DNA of 64,000 bases from Platycnemis pennipes (Eukaryota; Arthropoda; Insecta; Odonata; Platycnemididae). Positions 45,299 to 57,216 of the stretch are shown one piece after another; the first letter of the stretch is position 1; every line of letters begins with the position of its first letter. Location: contig OW121848.1 of assembly GCA_933228895.1 (NCBI GenBank), positions 154,768,688 through 154,832,687 of the forward strand. The letters are read 5' to 3'. Below the pieces are notes generated by a model. That model was given only the letters and a program-made list of their open reading frames with translations. It was not told where the DNA came from and searched no databases. The position numbers and the translations under genes are program-made.

Positions 45299-46760
45299 AT
45301 GTTGCAGCAACCACCGCTGGACCACTACACATGGATTGACCCAGGTGTCGTGATTCTCGGCCGCGTTGCTGCTCTCCGAGGCGGGTCACGGCTCCCCACG
45401 GCGACGCGTGCAGCGCGGTACTGCCTGCGGCCCCTCTGCACCCCTGGGCGCGGTGTGGGGGAGGGGGGCGGGGAGGCGCCTGCGCAGTCGGGGGTGCGGA
45501 CGCCGCCGGGTGGCGCCGCGATGCGGAGCGCGGCTTCGGGAGGAAGGAGGGACGCCCAGTCGAGCGCCAGTGGAGTCAGGGTCGTGAGTGCGTGTGTGTG
45601 CCTCGCTCGAGTGGTGAGGGAGAGTCCAGTGGTGCAGGGATCTCTCTCTCTTTGCGGAGGGGGGAGTGACACCCTGGGTGCTCGGCCGCACCCTCCCGCG
45701 AGTGCTGCTCCCCGCGGAGGGAGGATGCCGTCGGCCCGCCGTCGGCGGCCCGCCGGCGCCTCCTCCTGACGGCGCTACCGGCCGCTGAAGGCGCCGCAGC
45801 CCGTGGTGCCGGGAAGTCCTGTGCCACGCGACGAGGCGTCCGAGTGACCCACCGGCAGGTGAGGGAGGGCCTGACCCGGTCGACGGATGACCCCCTTAGT
45901 GCCCTAGTGCCCGTGTTTGCCCCCCACCCCCCTCTTAACCCCCCAAAACGCCCCCTTTCGTTTCCGGTCACCATCAAACCACCCCCCACTCATCCTGCCC
46001 GGTCGAGGCTTCGTTTGCATCCCTTTCCTATGTTGCAATGAAAAGAATGTTGAAGCGTTCTCAGGTGGAACTTGTGGGTTTGACACACGTTTTTCTCTGG
46101 CATTTGACCACTCTGTTGGTCCTTTCGTGTTTACTTGTTTTTTTGTTTCTTCACATATGAGCGTTTTTCTACTCGTTGCGCATGCAATAAGCATCCAACT
46201 CAAGGATGCGCATCAACAGGAGCTCACGAATCCGTGCCATTGCTGCACGCCCGGTACCTGTTTCACGCGTGGAAGGGAGAGAGATGAGAGTTTTGGGACT
46301 GGAGTCGAGTTGCATTCTTCCCCTTTCCCCCGAATACGATTGATCATTCTACTCGCCGCACCCCACACCCCACACCCCCGCTCCGCCCCCCCTCCCCCCC
46401 CCCCCCGCAACTCCCCCCCCTCTCCCATCGATTTATACGTCCTCCCGAAGCCCTTCCCTTTTTTATTCACAAGCCTCTTATCAACATTTCTAGCCGATTC
46501 CCTACTGCCACGCCGCCCCGTGTTCCTGCCCCTCCCCTCTGCACTCCCCCACTCCCCCCACTCCCCCCCACTCCCGCCCGCTCCCTGGGACGGCCCATGG
46601 ATTCGGCGATGGGTTCCGGTTGGGTCAGGTGCCCACCCTTTTTGCCCATGTTTACCCCGCCCGGCGCACGCACTGTTTTGCGCTTCGAACGGGGTTGCTG
46701 GGTGATGGCAGGGAGGGTGGGGGAGTGGTGGCAAGGCTGCGAGAGGTCAGTTGATCAGTA
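45299..46760 (+). promoter_or_regulatory. CpG-rich block, candidate promoter and untranslated first exon
   Basis: From 45299 to about 45900 the sequence is very GC- and CpG-rich, against AT-rich DNA on the left. A good splice-donor sequence, CAG followed by GTGAGG, stands at 45856-45864. Long overlapping frames on both strands are expected from the composition and show no domain. A C-rich low-complexity stretch (46360-46600) follows. A first exon of a plus-strand gene continuing beyond the window is possible but not shown. Confidence 0.35.
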
Positions 46761-48238
46761 GAAGCTAGGGGCGACCCTCAGCGAAGGTCGTTTGCGCCAT
46801 TTGAAATAGGCGTTTGGTTGTTAGGGAATTCTTTCTTTGAACTCAGGATGCATGGTGAGAAAGCGAGGGCCTGCATTTAAGGAAAGACTGCAGGGCTCTG
46901 CGTCCATTCAGCACGCAGTGAACTTAACTTGAAGCGGCCTCCTCAAAGCGCTTGATTAAGGAATGGAATACCCCTGAAAACCAATGCTGGGACTCGCACC
47001 TTAGCCCATTAGGTGCGAGGATAGTCCTCTTGCCAGTGACCACACCTCATCAGCCCGATCAGCAAGTGAGGGAAAGAACAGCAGGAATATGTGCGTGAAT
47101 GCAAATAAAATATAGTTACTTCAATGGCAAGGCAGAACCTTTCGGGATAGATCTCCTTAATTTTATTTTCGCTGCTATGGTCAAGGAAACTACTTTAGCC
47201 CCTATGAATGCTATGCATTAGCGTGATTACGAGGAGGGTTATTTCATAAATGGAATGTTCGATCACCTGAAAAAAATGTGAGGATAAAAAAGTCATAACA
47301 TAGGATAAGTTGTACATATATACTTGTTTTGCAAGTTATGAAATGCATTAAGGTTAGCTAAAAAAACCTGAAAAAGCGACTCAACCTTTGTTAGAAAACG
47401 TTTTCTCTCGTAGGAAATCTCATTGCTGTGCATATCAGTGGTTAGCTACTTTTGGGATATTCGCTGACAGTTCGCAATTCTTGAGTTTGCTAGGAGTGGT
47501 GATCTAGCTATAGTGGTGAGCATTTCTTCGAAGTAGGAAGTAAGTCCACATTGAGTTTTCAAATAATGAAATTAAGAATGAGTGAAGGAGGATGGACACT
47601 TCTACCAGAGGAGGTACTCATGTCAGGAGAGAGAGGGGCGGGAGCATTATTGCTTCGAGCCATGATGAGCCAATATTTAGTCATGTGGGCTGACGTCGTC
47701 CCCATTCGTGGAAAGAGCGGTGCGTGCCGTCGACGGCATTTGTTCTGATCTCTCCATACCAGTGGGCGGGGCGCTCACAGCGGTGCCGATGGGCGGAATG
47801 TGGGGCGGACAATGTAAACACGCGCCGAAGAGGGCTTCACGCTCTCCAGACAGACACACTCTCTCTCTCCCTCCCTCCCTCTCTATGACAAGCCACGGTC
47901 TCGGAGATTAAGAGCGTTCGTGTGTGTCGGTGGAAGAGGATGCTCTCCCCTGGACGGGTAAGGCACCCTGCCTCGATCGAATCTAAGGCTGTCCCTGCCC
48001 CGCCCCTGCAGCTGTAAGAGGGAGCTGACAAAGATATCGGAGATGCCGCCCGTCCACCACTCGCCACTCTGTCCAAACACACCCGGAAATGCATCGAAAG
48101 CCACCACGTTGCTCTGGGTTGCAAGTTAAATCTTTTTTATCGAACAGGAGAGAATTTATCCTTCCGTTATAGCCCTAACAACTATAAGTTTTAATGGTTT
48201 TTGTTTAGTTGGGTTCTTCCCTCTTTGATTCATTTGAA
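46761..48238. other. No recognised gene; tRNA-like SINE fragment near 46985-47065
   Basis: Read on the minus strand, 'gtggtcactggcaagagg' (A-box-like) and 'ggtgcgagtccca' (B-box-like) lie about 35 bases apart near 47045 and 46990, as in a tRNA-derived SINE head. A (CT)n tract is at 47855-47883. No protein is recognised. Confidence 0.35.
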
Positions 48239-48285
48239 GACTACAATTTCGCCTGCTTTCCAGCTAGCGTCTTCAGGTCCAAAAT
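48208..48285 (-). repeat. Repeat with hammerhead-like core, second copy
   Basis: About 70 bases are similar to 31355-31425. On the minus strand the core is CTGAAGA (48276-48270), a 7-base-pair stem with one mismatch and a GGAA loop, then GAAA (48250-48247) and, at 48241-48239, GTC. As in the other copies one extra base precedes the stem. Confidence 0.45.
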
Positions 48286-48489
48286 GAACTACTGAGATTC
48301 TTCACCGTCATATGTAAACCACGTGGGCTTAAAATCCAGCAAATGACCGCGAAAGCCTCCGTAAATATAAGGCATAATAATAAATAAAGGTGCACTCAAT
48401 ACTTTCCGGCATATGTGGAAATTCATGGTCAAATAAAGAAGCCAAAACCTATGTATCTTTCCACTTAAATAAAGGTAATAAATAAATAA

Positions 48490-48640
48490 AGGTCTCGTAT
48501 GATACATATGTATAGAACAAGTAAAGAAGGATGTAATGGAGAATAATCACGTTGATTTGAAGAGGTTTGCCGATAGCAGGATCTAGTAGAGAGCTGCATC
48601 AAACCTATCTTAGGATTGTTGACCGATGATGATGTGCATA
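48490..48640 (+). mobile_element. NLR-D C-terminal fragment
   Basis: One frame reads IEQVKKDVMENNHVDLKRFADSRI, two stops, then RAASNLS, which matches the C-terminal block of NLR-D at 22.1 kb. It ends near 'gaccgatgatgatg', the likely 3' end. Nothing of the RT remains. Confidence 0.6.
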
Positions 48641-50879
48641 CAATAAGCTGGAATGAACATTTACGCAAATGTAAAGTCATAACTTTCGTGTAAAATATAC
48701 GCTACTAACCGGAAAATTAATAGGGGTAAGAAAAATAGTGTGACACAAATAATGGCGAGAATTCATCATTATCGATTGAAAGCGTGCGTCATATTTTGGG
48801 TCGAGACTCCAATAATAGTAAATTGTTTATGAATGGATTCGTTCCCCTTCCATGGTAGTCTAGAGTATAATATAAGATGGACTGACGGTCCTGCCAAAGT
48901 TTACCCACGGAGGTTTTTTTTTCAATGTTTACTCCGTCGTATTCCGAGGGCGTCTCGGCCTTCTTTTTTTTTGTGGTCCCCTCCTGTCCGTCTCTCTTCC
49001 TCCCTCCCCCAACGATGACTTGCGCCCCCACCCCATCTGTGTGTGTGTGTGTGTAAATACTCGTGGGAAGGGGGGTCGGCGCGCCGGATGGCCTGGCGGA
49101 TGCCTCTTCATTCTTGCCACTGTTGTTTGTTGCCCCCCTCCCCCACAGCCACCCCCCATGAACATCGCCCCTTCATGCGCTTGTGGTCGCGCGGAGGTAT
49201 GCGCGCAGCTGCGCTGTGTTCCTTTTCCGCGAATAATTTCCTTTGCTTTCTTATGTCCTCGCCATCATGTATAGTGTATTTTAACCATTTATTTTCCTCA
49301 TCCCTTCATTTTCGCGGTGAAGATTTCGCTATTCCTACTTCTCTGAAAATAACGACGTGTTCCTCTTTAAAATAACATATATTCTGTGACATAACTGAAG
49401 TCGGTCTCGGGCAACGTACAGCGAGGTGAGACCCCACAAGAGCGGACACCCGCAATCAGAAGACCAGTTGGTTCTTAGGTTTCAGCAGCGTTGGTCTGTG
49501 GAACTGAATGACTCTTTATGGGTTGAGGTATCAGCGAAAATATGTCACCCGTATCAGCGTGCGGAGAGACATACAGAATTATAATAGAAATCGGCCCAGG
49601 CAAATGACCAGTCCACGAAGTCCAGTTCTCGAGCACTACTAGATAAGAGGGGCCAGACTGAAGTGAGTAGAATGCGCAGGCGCGGATATTTAATGAAAGG
49701 TACCGGGTTTGAAATCTGTTTCGGCGGTATTTGCTCAATTTAGGCTGAATGTCGAGGTCAAGTAAGCAAGCACACTTAGTGGCGCACGTAGCTGCATTCT
49801 ACTCTTGACTGCCAATGCGAGATTAGTGCCAGGGGTGAGAGACAGCGGGAGGTGCAATTGCAGTGAATTGGTCATGTGGGCCTTTCTCATCGGGCCCAGG
49901 GGAAAGGATTTACCTGAAAAGAATGTTGTGAAGAAGATTCAGCCGCAACGGCCAGGCATATATGTGTGTGTTTTTGAGTGATAATAGAAGGCTTCAGAAG
50001 AAGTCAAACAAATTTTAAACGTGAGTATCCCACTTAATTCTTCATTTTTTCTCATGGTTTCTTCATATGTTCATCGTCTTTAATGATGGCTGCTACCGAG
50101 AAGCATGCACACACATACCGGGGTGGGGGGCTGTAGCCCACTTGTCCGTCTATGGCGGCCCAACTCTGTTCACTTTGCTCGTTCTGCCATTAATTTTAAC
50201 GATTTTCAGCTAATGTTTTCCGTCAGGCGGTACGCCTTTATTCTCATCCATTTGTCATCCGTTAATTTTCCTCTTTTAAAATTTTTTATGAGAGTTAACT
50301 TCAACAATGCGTTTGGTCATCAAGGTCAAGGACTTTCAAAACAAGAAAATTATACCAAACATTTAATCAAGATTTCGTTATTTGGCAAAGAAAACTTCAT
50401 TTCAAGACGATTTATTTATAATGAATACTTTACCTCTTTAAGGTATAGCTTCCGTGATTTTTATCAATAAATAATAATTTAATTATCAAAAATATAATAA
50501 TGGTGCATGTTAAAATAATCTACTTTACCATGCATTCTTATGGAAAAACTTAAAAGTGAGTAAATTCAAATATGGGTCTATCAGGTGAATGGAAAGCAGC
50601 CCATATTCGGTGGTTTGATGGCCGTTAATGATTTCTAAATGTCAAATGTTTGCAATTTATGAAACGCCAAACAATGGAGTGAGAATATTTCGCAACAAAT
50701 TTACGGATTTCATCTTTTAATATTTTGCATTTTATATACACTTTTATAGTGGGTAAAGGAAAATGGACCGTGCACACATGGATTGACAAACAAAAAGTAG
50801 GATATGAAATCAAACTGAAAAAAACAGAAAAATTATGAATGAGCTGAGATTCAATACCCATACTTCCAATTCAAAGATC
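48641..50879. other. No recognised gene
   Basis: Contains a (GT)n tract at about 49037-49053 and a GC-richer part at 48900-49200 with overlapping frames on both strands. A 121-codon plus frame at 50105-50470 has no recognisable feature. Otherwise unremarkable. Confidence 0.45.
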
Positions 50880-51260
50880 GCGTGCTATCCGTGAAAACTT
50901 TAGCGCCGGTACCCGCTGTAATTTCACTATAGCAAATATTCCACATAGAAAAAAGAACAAAACTCGAACCCGAACCCCATGATTTCCGGCTATGTGCTCT
51001 ACCAGTGGGGCTACCAAGGCGTCCTCTTTATCTGTGGAAATTATAAGGCTCTAAAGGAACAAGATGTTCACAGACTGCTAGACATATCAATGTCACTAGG
51101 CAGCCAAGTCGTTTGCATGGCGCCACCGCCCACGCGGTTCATCAGGGGGTCCGGGTTCGAATCCCAGTCAAGGCAAATGATTTTTTTCTCTGTGGAATAT
51201 TTGCTATAAACCCCATACTTCCCATTTGGCGGTATAGCGTGCTATCAGTTTCACCATACA
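50880..51260. repeat. Two tRNA-derived SINE-like units, head to head
   Basis: The minus-strand unit (about 51037-50885) has an A-box-like 'tagccccactggtagagc' and B-box 'gggttcgagtt', then 'tgtggaatatttgctat'. The plus-strand unit (about 51090-51255) has B-box 'gggttcgaatccc' and the same 'tgtggaatatttgctat' body. Their outer ends share 'gtgctat' words. Together they form an imperfect inverted repeat with the promoters towards the centre. Confidence 0.6.
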
Positions 51261-51795
51261 GCAAAATCAAATGTCCTGTGAAATCGGCGAGCGATTATAT
51301 CACCTAAATTCCCAAAGAATTGTTTATCCACCGCAAGGAGAAGATGTTGGATGAAGATATTTAAAGGCTGGATTTAATGACTTTTTAATGACGGCAGGCC
51401 AAAAAACCAAGCTCTTAATGCAAGTTCCCATGGATTCTACTTATTCTGCGCTGAAAATTCTTGTCGTGGTCCGCATCAGCTGAGTGGGGGGACGGATGAG
51501 AACGCGAGGGGTGGACGAGCGGGACACTTCTTGGGAAGGAGTGCTTTCGATCGCAGCGGTGCAGCTGGTCAATGACGTCGGCGACTGCGGGGGCGGGAGG
51601 GGCGGATGGGGGGTGCGGGGGTGCATCGGCGCACCAGCCGGCCCCCGAGGTCGATACGCCTCAACGAATCGGCTGAACTTGCATAAGGAGCACACGGATA
51701 TTGGGGTGAATATAGAGAGGTGATAAACAATAGAAACAGAAATATTGGGTGCCACGCCCACCAACATCAGAAACAATCACCACAGTTCTTTCTAC
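51261..51795. other. No recognised gene
   Basis: Includes a GC-rich portion (51480-51660) with frames on both strands and no motif. Probably non-coding. Confidence 0.45.
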
Positions 51796-51965
51796 CCCAA
51801 GTCTTGAATCTTTCGTTACGCTATAACGAATTAAATGTGTCGTTACGATAACGTCATTCGTGTCAAGTCCTTCATTTATCCATGTTGATAACAAAATATG
51901 ACGTTTTCGTTGGTAGTGAAAACGTCAATATTTATTCGGTGAGTAAAAATTCAAGACTCGGGCCA
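51796..51965. mobile_element. Palindromic MITE, copy 2
   Basis: Similar over its length to 36480-36656: 'ccaagtcttgaat' at the left, 'attcaagactcgggcc' at the right, and inverted 'cgttac' and 'aacgtca' words inside. The target duplication cannot be set with confidence. Confidence 0.65.
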
Positions 51966-52392
51966 CTCGTCTTCTTCACACTCCTCTCTCCCTGTCCCAA
52001 AACATACTTCATCTCATTATTCTTTTTTTTTATCATGTCCCTCAAGGTATCTATTCTTTCCGCTCCTACTCCTACAGATAGAGAAACGTCATACCCTAAA
52101 ACCAAATTGCATTTGGCTCCTCAACGCATTCAAGCAACTCGTCAGCTACTTAACTGTTTCCTATCATATGGATATGCAATCATATGCCACAGGAGTAACT
52201 AGCACGAGGAAGAAAAGTACAAAGTTCAGACGGCAATGCTTTTTAGATTTTGGTTACCTTGACACCTTCGTCGAGAAAAAATAAGGGTAATTTTTGCATC
52301 GATGGAGAGTATATAATGCCACCACCACTTTTTCTTGTTTCCTTGCGTGGGTGGCATTTTTATTTATTTTATAACCTCGGGAGCGAATTTTC
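51966..52392. other. No recognisable feature
   Basis: Unique mixed sequence with one 106-codon plus frame (51882-52202) that overlaps the MITE and has no recognised motif. Confidence 0.45.
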
Positions 52393-52514
52393 ACCTACAT
52401 CTGCATCCATACGATACCCTGCAAGTCACCGTGAGGGTGTGTGGCAGGGGGCGAAGATCACCAAGCATGCACTACTAACATGCAAACAAGCAACTATAGG
52501 GTCTCACGCAGTTC
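52393..52514 (-). mobile_element. NLR-B 3' end only
   Basis: About 120 bases: tail, terminal stem-loop and 'aagcaactatagggtctcac' of the NLR-B 3' UTR. Very short 5'-truncated insert. Confidence 0.8.
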
Positions 52515-53249
52515 ATTCTTTGCATGCATTTTCTTCGACCTTCATGCAGTATGGTAGTGTGTGTGCAGTGATGTGGAAAATGTTGTCCATACACATTGGT
52601 ACCCCGGCCAAAACAAGCACACCAGCGGTGGCGCATACATATCTGTTTCGGCATGACGAGGTTGCGTCCTCAGGTGCCTTCCCACGCGAGGCGTCTTTCA
52701 TTTTTGCGTCTCCGGCGACGCCCTCGGCGCCGTATCCGCCTCCTCGTCTGTATTAATGGGCCAGTTTGCGAGAGTCGCGTCTCTGACGAGACGATCATCT
52801 AAAAAACCCGGGGAAGACCCTTCGGAGAGAGAGAGAGGGGGGAGTGGGGTACATGGGGAGGGTCATCCAGGGCGAAGAAACCCCTTTAGGCGAGAGGGGG
52901 GCAGCCGATATTGGGGCGCCCTTCGCTGGCGTGTTTGCGGCAGGTGTGCGCTCGGGGCGAGCCAAAGCCAAGACAACGGCGACGTCTTCATTCCGGTCAC
53001 CGATATTGGGGCCTCCCCCTCCAGGGCGCTCTCGTAGAATGCCTGGCCTCTCTCTCGGCGGTGCTCTCGGCTTTCCCGGTCTAACTTTGGCGGGTGCACT
53101 TGGTGCACGGCATGAATGTGGTGAAGGGCGCCCTTTCGTGCCCCCTCCCCGCAACGCGCATGTATTCGTGATCGTGAGGAGAAGGTTGCTCGCGATTGGC
53201 CTCCTGGGAAAATTCGAAGATGTCCTCTCTTTATGGTTTATGATACTCA
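52515..53249. other. GC-rich, no recognised gene
   Basis: Overlapping frames of up to 181 codons on both strands follow from high GC and lack domains. The longest plus frame runs straight into the NLR-B tail on its right, so it is not a real gene. Confidence 0.45.
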
Positions 53250-53774
53250 CCTACATCTACACAATACCCTGCAAGCCACCACGAGGGTGTTTGCCAGGGG
53301 GTGAAGAATACCAAGCATGCACTATTGACACGCAAACAAGCAACTATAGGGTCTCATGCAACGAGATTGTTAGTATATATAGTATTTAAGGGATTAATAC
53401 ATGTATCATGCACTACAGACTACTCTAAAATATTTCCCCTACCTATCCCTTTGCTATGCTGCCTATTCTGTTCTCTTATTGTACGGGGAAAAATGCCATT
53501 TTGAATCTATCAGTATGACAATCTATCTCTCTAATATTATTTATCTGGTCGAGTCTAGCATAACAGGCTGGTTTTTTTAATATGTGACTAACATCTTCAG
53601 TAAAGCTAACCGATTGAAATTTCTCTAATAGATTTAATCTGTACTTTAACCTACGCTCTGATAATGATTCCCACCCTAATTCTTGTATTAATTCTGATAC
53701 ACTACTCAACCTATCGTAACAACTTTTAACGAACCTAGCTGCCCTGCGCTGCACACATTATAGTTCCCTGATCT
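53250..53774 (-). mobile_element. NLR-B copy, 5'-truncated, best preserved C-terminus
   Basis: The minus frame 53754-53476 is open over the final 92 codons of NLR-B: VQRRAARFVKSCYDRLSS, LGWESLSERRLKYRLNLLEKFQ, then YARLDQINNIREIDCHTDRFKMAFFP. The 3' UTR and tail follow to 53250. The stop comes a little after the phenylalanine-phenylalanine-proline block. Everything upstream is lost at 53774. Confidence 0.88.
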
Positions 53775-54379
53775 TACTCTCAGGCATTTATACGAGCGGG
53801 TAAAAAAAAAAATCCACCTAGTCGTTGCTCCACGTGTGGATATTGTGGATATTTTAGCGCGTGTAAAATGGAGGGGACCGGCTATATCTGTCCCTTGCAG
53901 GGTGGGCGGGGGTGGCGGAGGGGGTGAGGGGGTGCAGGGCCTTCGCGTGTGCACGGAAAGCGATCGATCGTTAGGGGCGGGAGGCAGAGTTTCGCGCCAC
54001 CCCTCCAGCCGGCACCCCTCCGCACCCGGCAGCAGCCGCATCCGACCAACACGCCCAGGCGAAGGGGGCCGCACCCCTGCCGCTACCCGCCCCGTGCACT
54101 TCCGAGGCGTTCTCCGACCCGCATCCACCCCCTTGGATAAGTTATTCCGCACCAAGGAGGTCGTGTGCATCAGCATGGGGTCAGTGGGTTGGTCGTCCAC
54201 CTCTCTTTGCGCCACTGAGGAGTGCTTCGCCAGATGCTGTGGGTGCGGGAAATGCCGCTCGATGACGACACCAACAGCAGGGTGCAAATGTTGCGGAGTG
54301 AGCATTTGCACAGATCAAAATGGGTTACCCTTGTATATCAGACATTGCAATATCCTGGTGTAGAAGAATGCCTTTGAAA
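53775..54379. other. GC-rich stretch with a cysteine-rich 175-codon frame
   Basis: The plus frame 53836-54363 begins ATG and ends with a cysteine-dense segment (ECFARCCGCGKC, CKCCGVSIC). The minus strand is also open for 201 codons over most of it, and the N-terminal half is glycine- and proline-rich from composition. I recognise no domain. A true exon cannot be excluded. Confidence 0.2.
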
Positions 54380-54499
54380 CTAGAACAGCTAGGTTCGTTG
54401 AAAGGTGTTACGATAGGTTGAGTAGCGTTTCAGAATTAATAAAAGAATTAGGGTGGGAATCATCAACAGAGCGTAGGTTAAGGTACAGACTTAATCTGA
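54380..54499 (+). mobile_element. NLR-B internal fragment
   Basis: About 120 bases of the C-terminal coding block (ARFVERCYDRLSSVSELIKELGWESSTERRLR), followed directly by a minus-strand NLR-A fragment. Neither end is an element end. Confidence 0.7.
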
Positions 54500-54590
54500 A
54501 ATGCTATCCATTGATACAATTGTATTTATGCCATCGGTCGGATTGAAATACAGCTGTTCATAACCCTAATTGTACGAGGAAACGTATATT
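54500..54590 (-). mobile_element. NLR-A internal fragment
   Basis: Words 'atgctatccattgat' and 'ccctaattgtacgaggaaa' match the ORF end and early 3' UTR of NLR-A on the minus strand, with a replaced middle. It abuts the NLR-B piece in the opposite orientation. Confidence 0.55.
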
Positions 54591-55107
54591 ATATGTCTTT
54601 CGGTGCATGCACGATTTTCAATCCATTTTACCACATGGTATATTCCTTCTTCAATTACTTTTACTCTTAAAGGGTGTTGTTTTCAGCTGGGGGCATTTTT
54701 GTAGTTATGGATGAGTAATGTATAGTGAATGCGTGCCTTGAATTAGGATGTGCGGAAGGAAAACTACGAAATCAGTCCACTCAGAACTCGCAGCTCCAAG
54801 GACACAATTTTACATCCTGTTGCGATGGACTAAGGACTGGGTTTGACTTACTTCCTTTTAGTTTTTTCATTTGAGCTTACAATTAGTGGAGACTCTGGTT
54901 TCACCAGGAAAAGCTTCCGTCTCCATCGCGTTTCGAAGCATAGATAGTGGAAGATCCCTTCTGTTCTCGGCTCCGGGAGGCCATTTCTGAGCCGAGCCGA
55001 GGTATCCTTTTTCAGACCCCGACTTTTCTTTCCCGTCGTGCGATAGGATAGGGCTCTGCCTCGCCCTCAACGACGGCCAGAAAGGCGATCAAACGCTCCC
55101 TCACACA
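54591..55107. other. No recognisable feature
   Basis: Unique mixed sequence. Short frames only. Confidence 0.45.
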
Positions 55108-55695
55108 TTCATCTGCATCCACATCTACTCGATACCCTGCAAGCCACCGCGAGGGTGTGTGGCAGAGGGTGAATATCACCAAGCATGCACTACTAACATG
55201 CAAACAAGCAACTATAGGGTCTCATGCAACTACATTGTTAGTATCTATAGTATTTAAAAGGTTAATACATGCATCATGCACTACAGACTACTCTAAAATA
55301 TTTCCCCTACCTATCCCTTTGCTATGCTGCCTATTCTGTTGTCTTATAGTATGGGGGAAAAATGCCTTTTTGAATCTATCGGTACGACAATCTATCTCTC
55401 TAATCTTATTATCTGGTCGAATCTAGCATAATACGCTGTCTTTTTATATGTGCCTAACATCTTCAGTAAAGCTATCCGATTGAAATTTCTCTAATAGATT
55501 TAATCTGTACTTTAACCTACGCTCTGATAATGTATTAATTCTGATACACTACTCAACCTATCGTAACACCTTTTGACGAACCTAGCTGCTCTACGCTGCA
55601 CACTGTCTAGTTCTCTGATCAAACCTAATTCATTAGGGTCCCATATACTGGCTGCATACTCAAGGTGGGGCCTAACTAGTGAAAAGATACTCTGG
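55108..55695 (-). mobile_element. NLR-B copy, 5'-truncated
   Basis: The minus strand reads from the FSLVRPHLEYAASIWDPNELGLIRELDSVQ block (about 55695) through coding sequence with a deletion near 55535 that breaks the frame. The 3' UTR, stem-loop and tail follow at 55108. Confidence 0.88.
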
Positions 55696-55864
55696 CATTC
55701 TGGGTACCTCCCCCCGAGGGTGTGAGCCCTCGCGAAGCGCATCTCTTTTATCTGTGTCCAGCACTCATTCTATGGTAGGTACCCTGTCTATGTGACCCTT
55801 GAGCGTGCTCTCCCTGCTCCACGAGGGGATATACAGAGGCGCCCCTCCGCTTTCAACGTGAAGT

Positions 55865-56340
55865 TGGGACTGAAGATGTAATAATAATACTATTAAAGTT
55901 TATTTAGCCGAACCCATCCAAGTAATAATCAAGTATTACAACAAAAAATAATAATAACATTTTTTATTTGTTCAACGATCAAAAGAGTAACACTACATAG
56001 ATATAGGACACGTCAAAATTATTATCAAATATTAATAAACATACAATTGGCAGTCAAACCTTTTTTAATTAAACTACATTTACCTTATAATAACGTTTTT
56101 CGGTTATAAATTTCTCTGAAGAAGACTTATAGTCACTCATACAGTTCATAGAACTAATACCAGATGGCAGGAAATTAAGCATTTTTGCATCCATAGGCAT
56201 GGGACCTTTTGATACCAGGCTTTTTTTATACATGGTAACACGTTCATTGTGATAAGACCTTGGAAGGTGGTTGTGTGCATAAATATTTACACGGAAATCA
56301 TGAAGGTTCTCCTTAATCACTACCCATAGCTGGTATAAAT
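55865..56340 (-). mobile_element. NLR-F non-LTR C-terminal remnant
   Basis: The 83-codon minus frame 56320-56069 reads NIYAHNHLPRSYHNERVTMY, then KGPMPMDAKMLNFLPSGI, then EKFITEKRYYKV. This is the usual spacing of a reverse transcriptase C-terminal end (N-LP motif followed by a K/F-rich end). An AT-rich 3' UTR follows to a TAT/AAT-rich end near 55870. It is distinct from NLR-A to NLR-D. Confidence 0.5.
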
Positions 56341-56626
56341 ATACAATATAGGTACTGTTAGCAAGTTCAATTCCTCAATTAGAGGTCTGCAGGTATAAGT
56401 ATTAGATTTCCCCATGATTATTTCCCTATGATCTTACATCCTTTTTTGTATCATGAATATTTTGTCCAACAGGGTAGAGATGATCTCCAAAATATAATGC
56501 CATACGTCACGCTACTTATGAAATTGCAGTAATAAATTGAAATTAGTGCCTTATGGGACAGTGATAACTGTTGTAAAACATACTGACAAACATGCATACA
56601 TGCACATTGTACTGACACTTCCAATG
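56341..56626. other. No recognisable feature
   Basis: AT-rich unique sequence between a non-LTR remnant and the inverted repeat arm. Confidence 0.45.
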
Positions 56627-57216
56627 CCCTTTACATTTCTATACAATGCCCTCAGTACACAAATTCATTTAGGTCCGATATATTACAATTCTTATATTAC
56701 TTTCATTCTTTTCTTACTTCACGTAATGGTAAATATTAATATTTTTGGCTATAAGTTTAACATAATCTCTGCGCCTTGCCTTAATCAACCACTATATTAT
56801 TTTTATTAAAACATACCATGATTTTTAAATGTTTTCATTTCCGAGGGCAATGAGTTATGCAACAATAATCTAATTTGAACATAATCTCAGCACCTAACAT
56901 TAATCAACCACTATTTTATTTTTATTAGAAAATATCGTGATTTTTAAATGTTTTTATTTCCGAAGTCAATGAGTTATACAACAATAATCCCCAGTAAAAG
57001 AGCAAGACCTGTGCAGATGTTGTCTTTCCCCTCGGAAAGTGCAAAATTACTCTTTATTCTGTTATTATAATTATTGAAATCCCTATTTGATCTTAGAATA
57101 TCGTCAAAATATTTTGGCATTGCCACAATTTTAATTTTAGGAACAATAGTTAGGACATGATATTCTAAATATTGCGATCCAGATTAAGTCCTATGCATAA
57201 TTTCAATTTAAGTGCA
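56627..57216 (-). repeat. Inverted repeat arm with internal tandem duplication
   Basis: Reverse complement of 58553-59013 over its length. A ~120-base unit ('aatcaaccactat' to 'caacaataatc') is present twice in tandem here (about 56752-56870 and 56872-56990) but once in the other arm. Non-coding. Confidence 0.75.

Noticed and set aside
45299..46734. Many overlapping frames of 65-262 codons on both strands
   Set aside because: They follow from high GC and C-rich simple sequence, overlap one another on both strands and contain no domain. Reading them as genes would be unsupported.
52844..53389. 181-codon plus-strand frame
   Set aside because: It is composition-driven and ends inside the reverse strand of an NLR-B 3' end.
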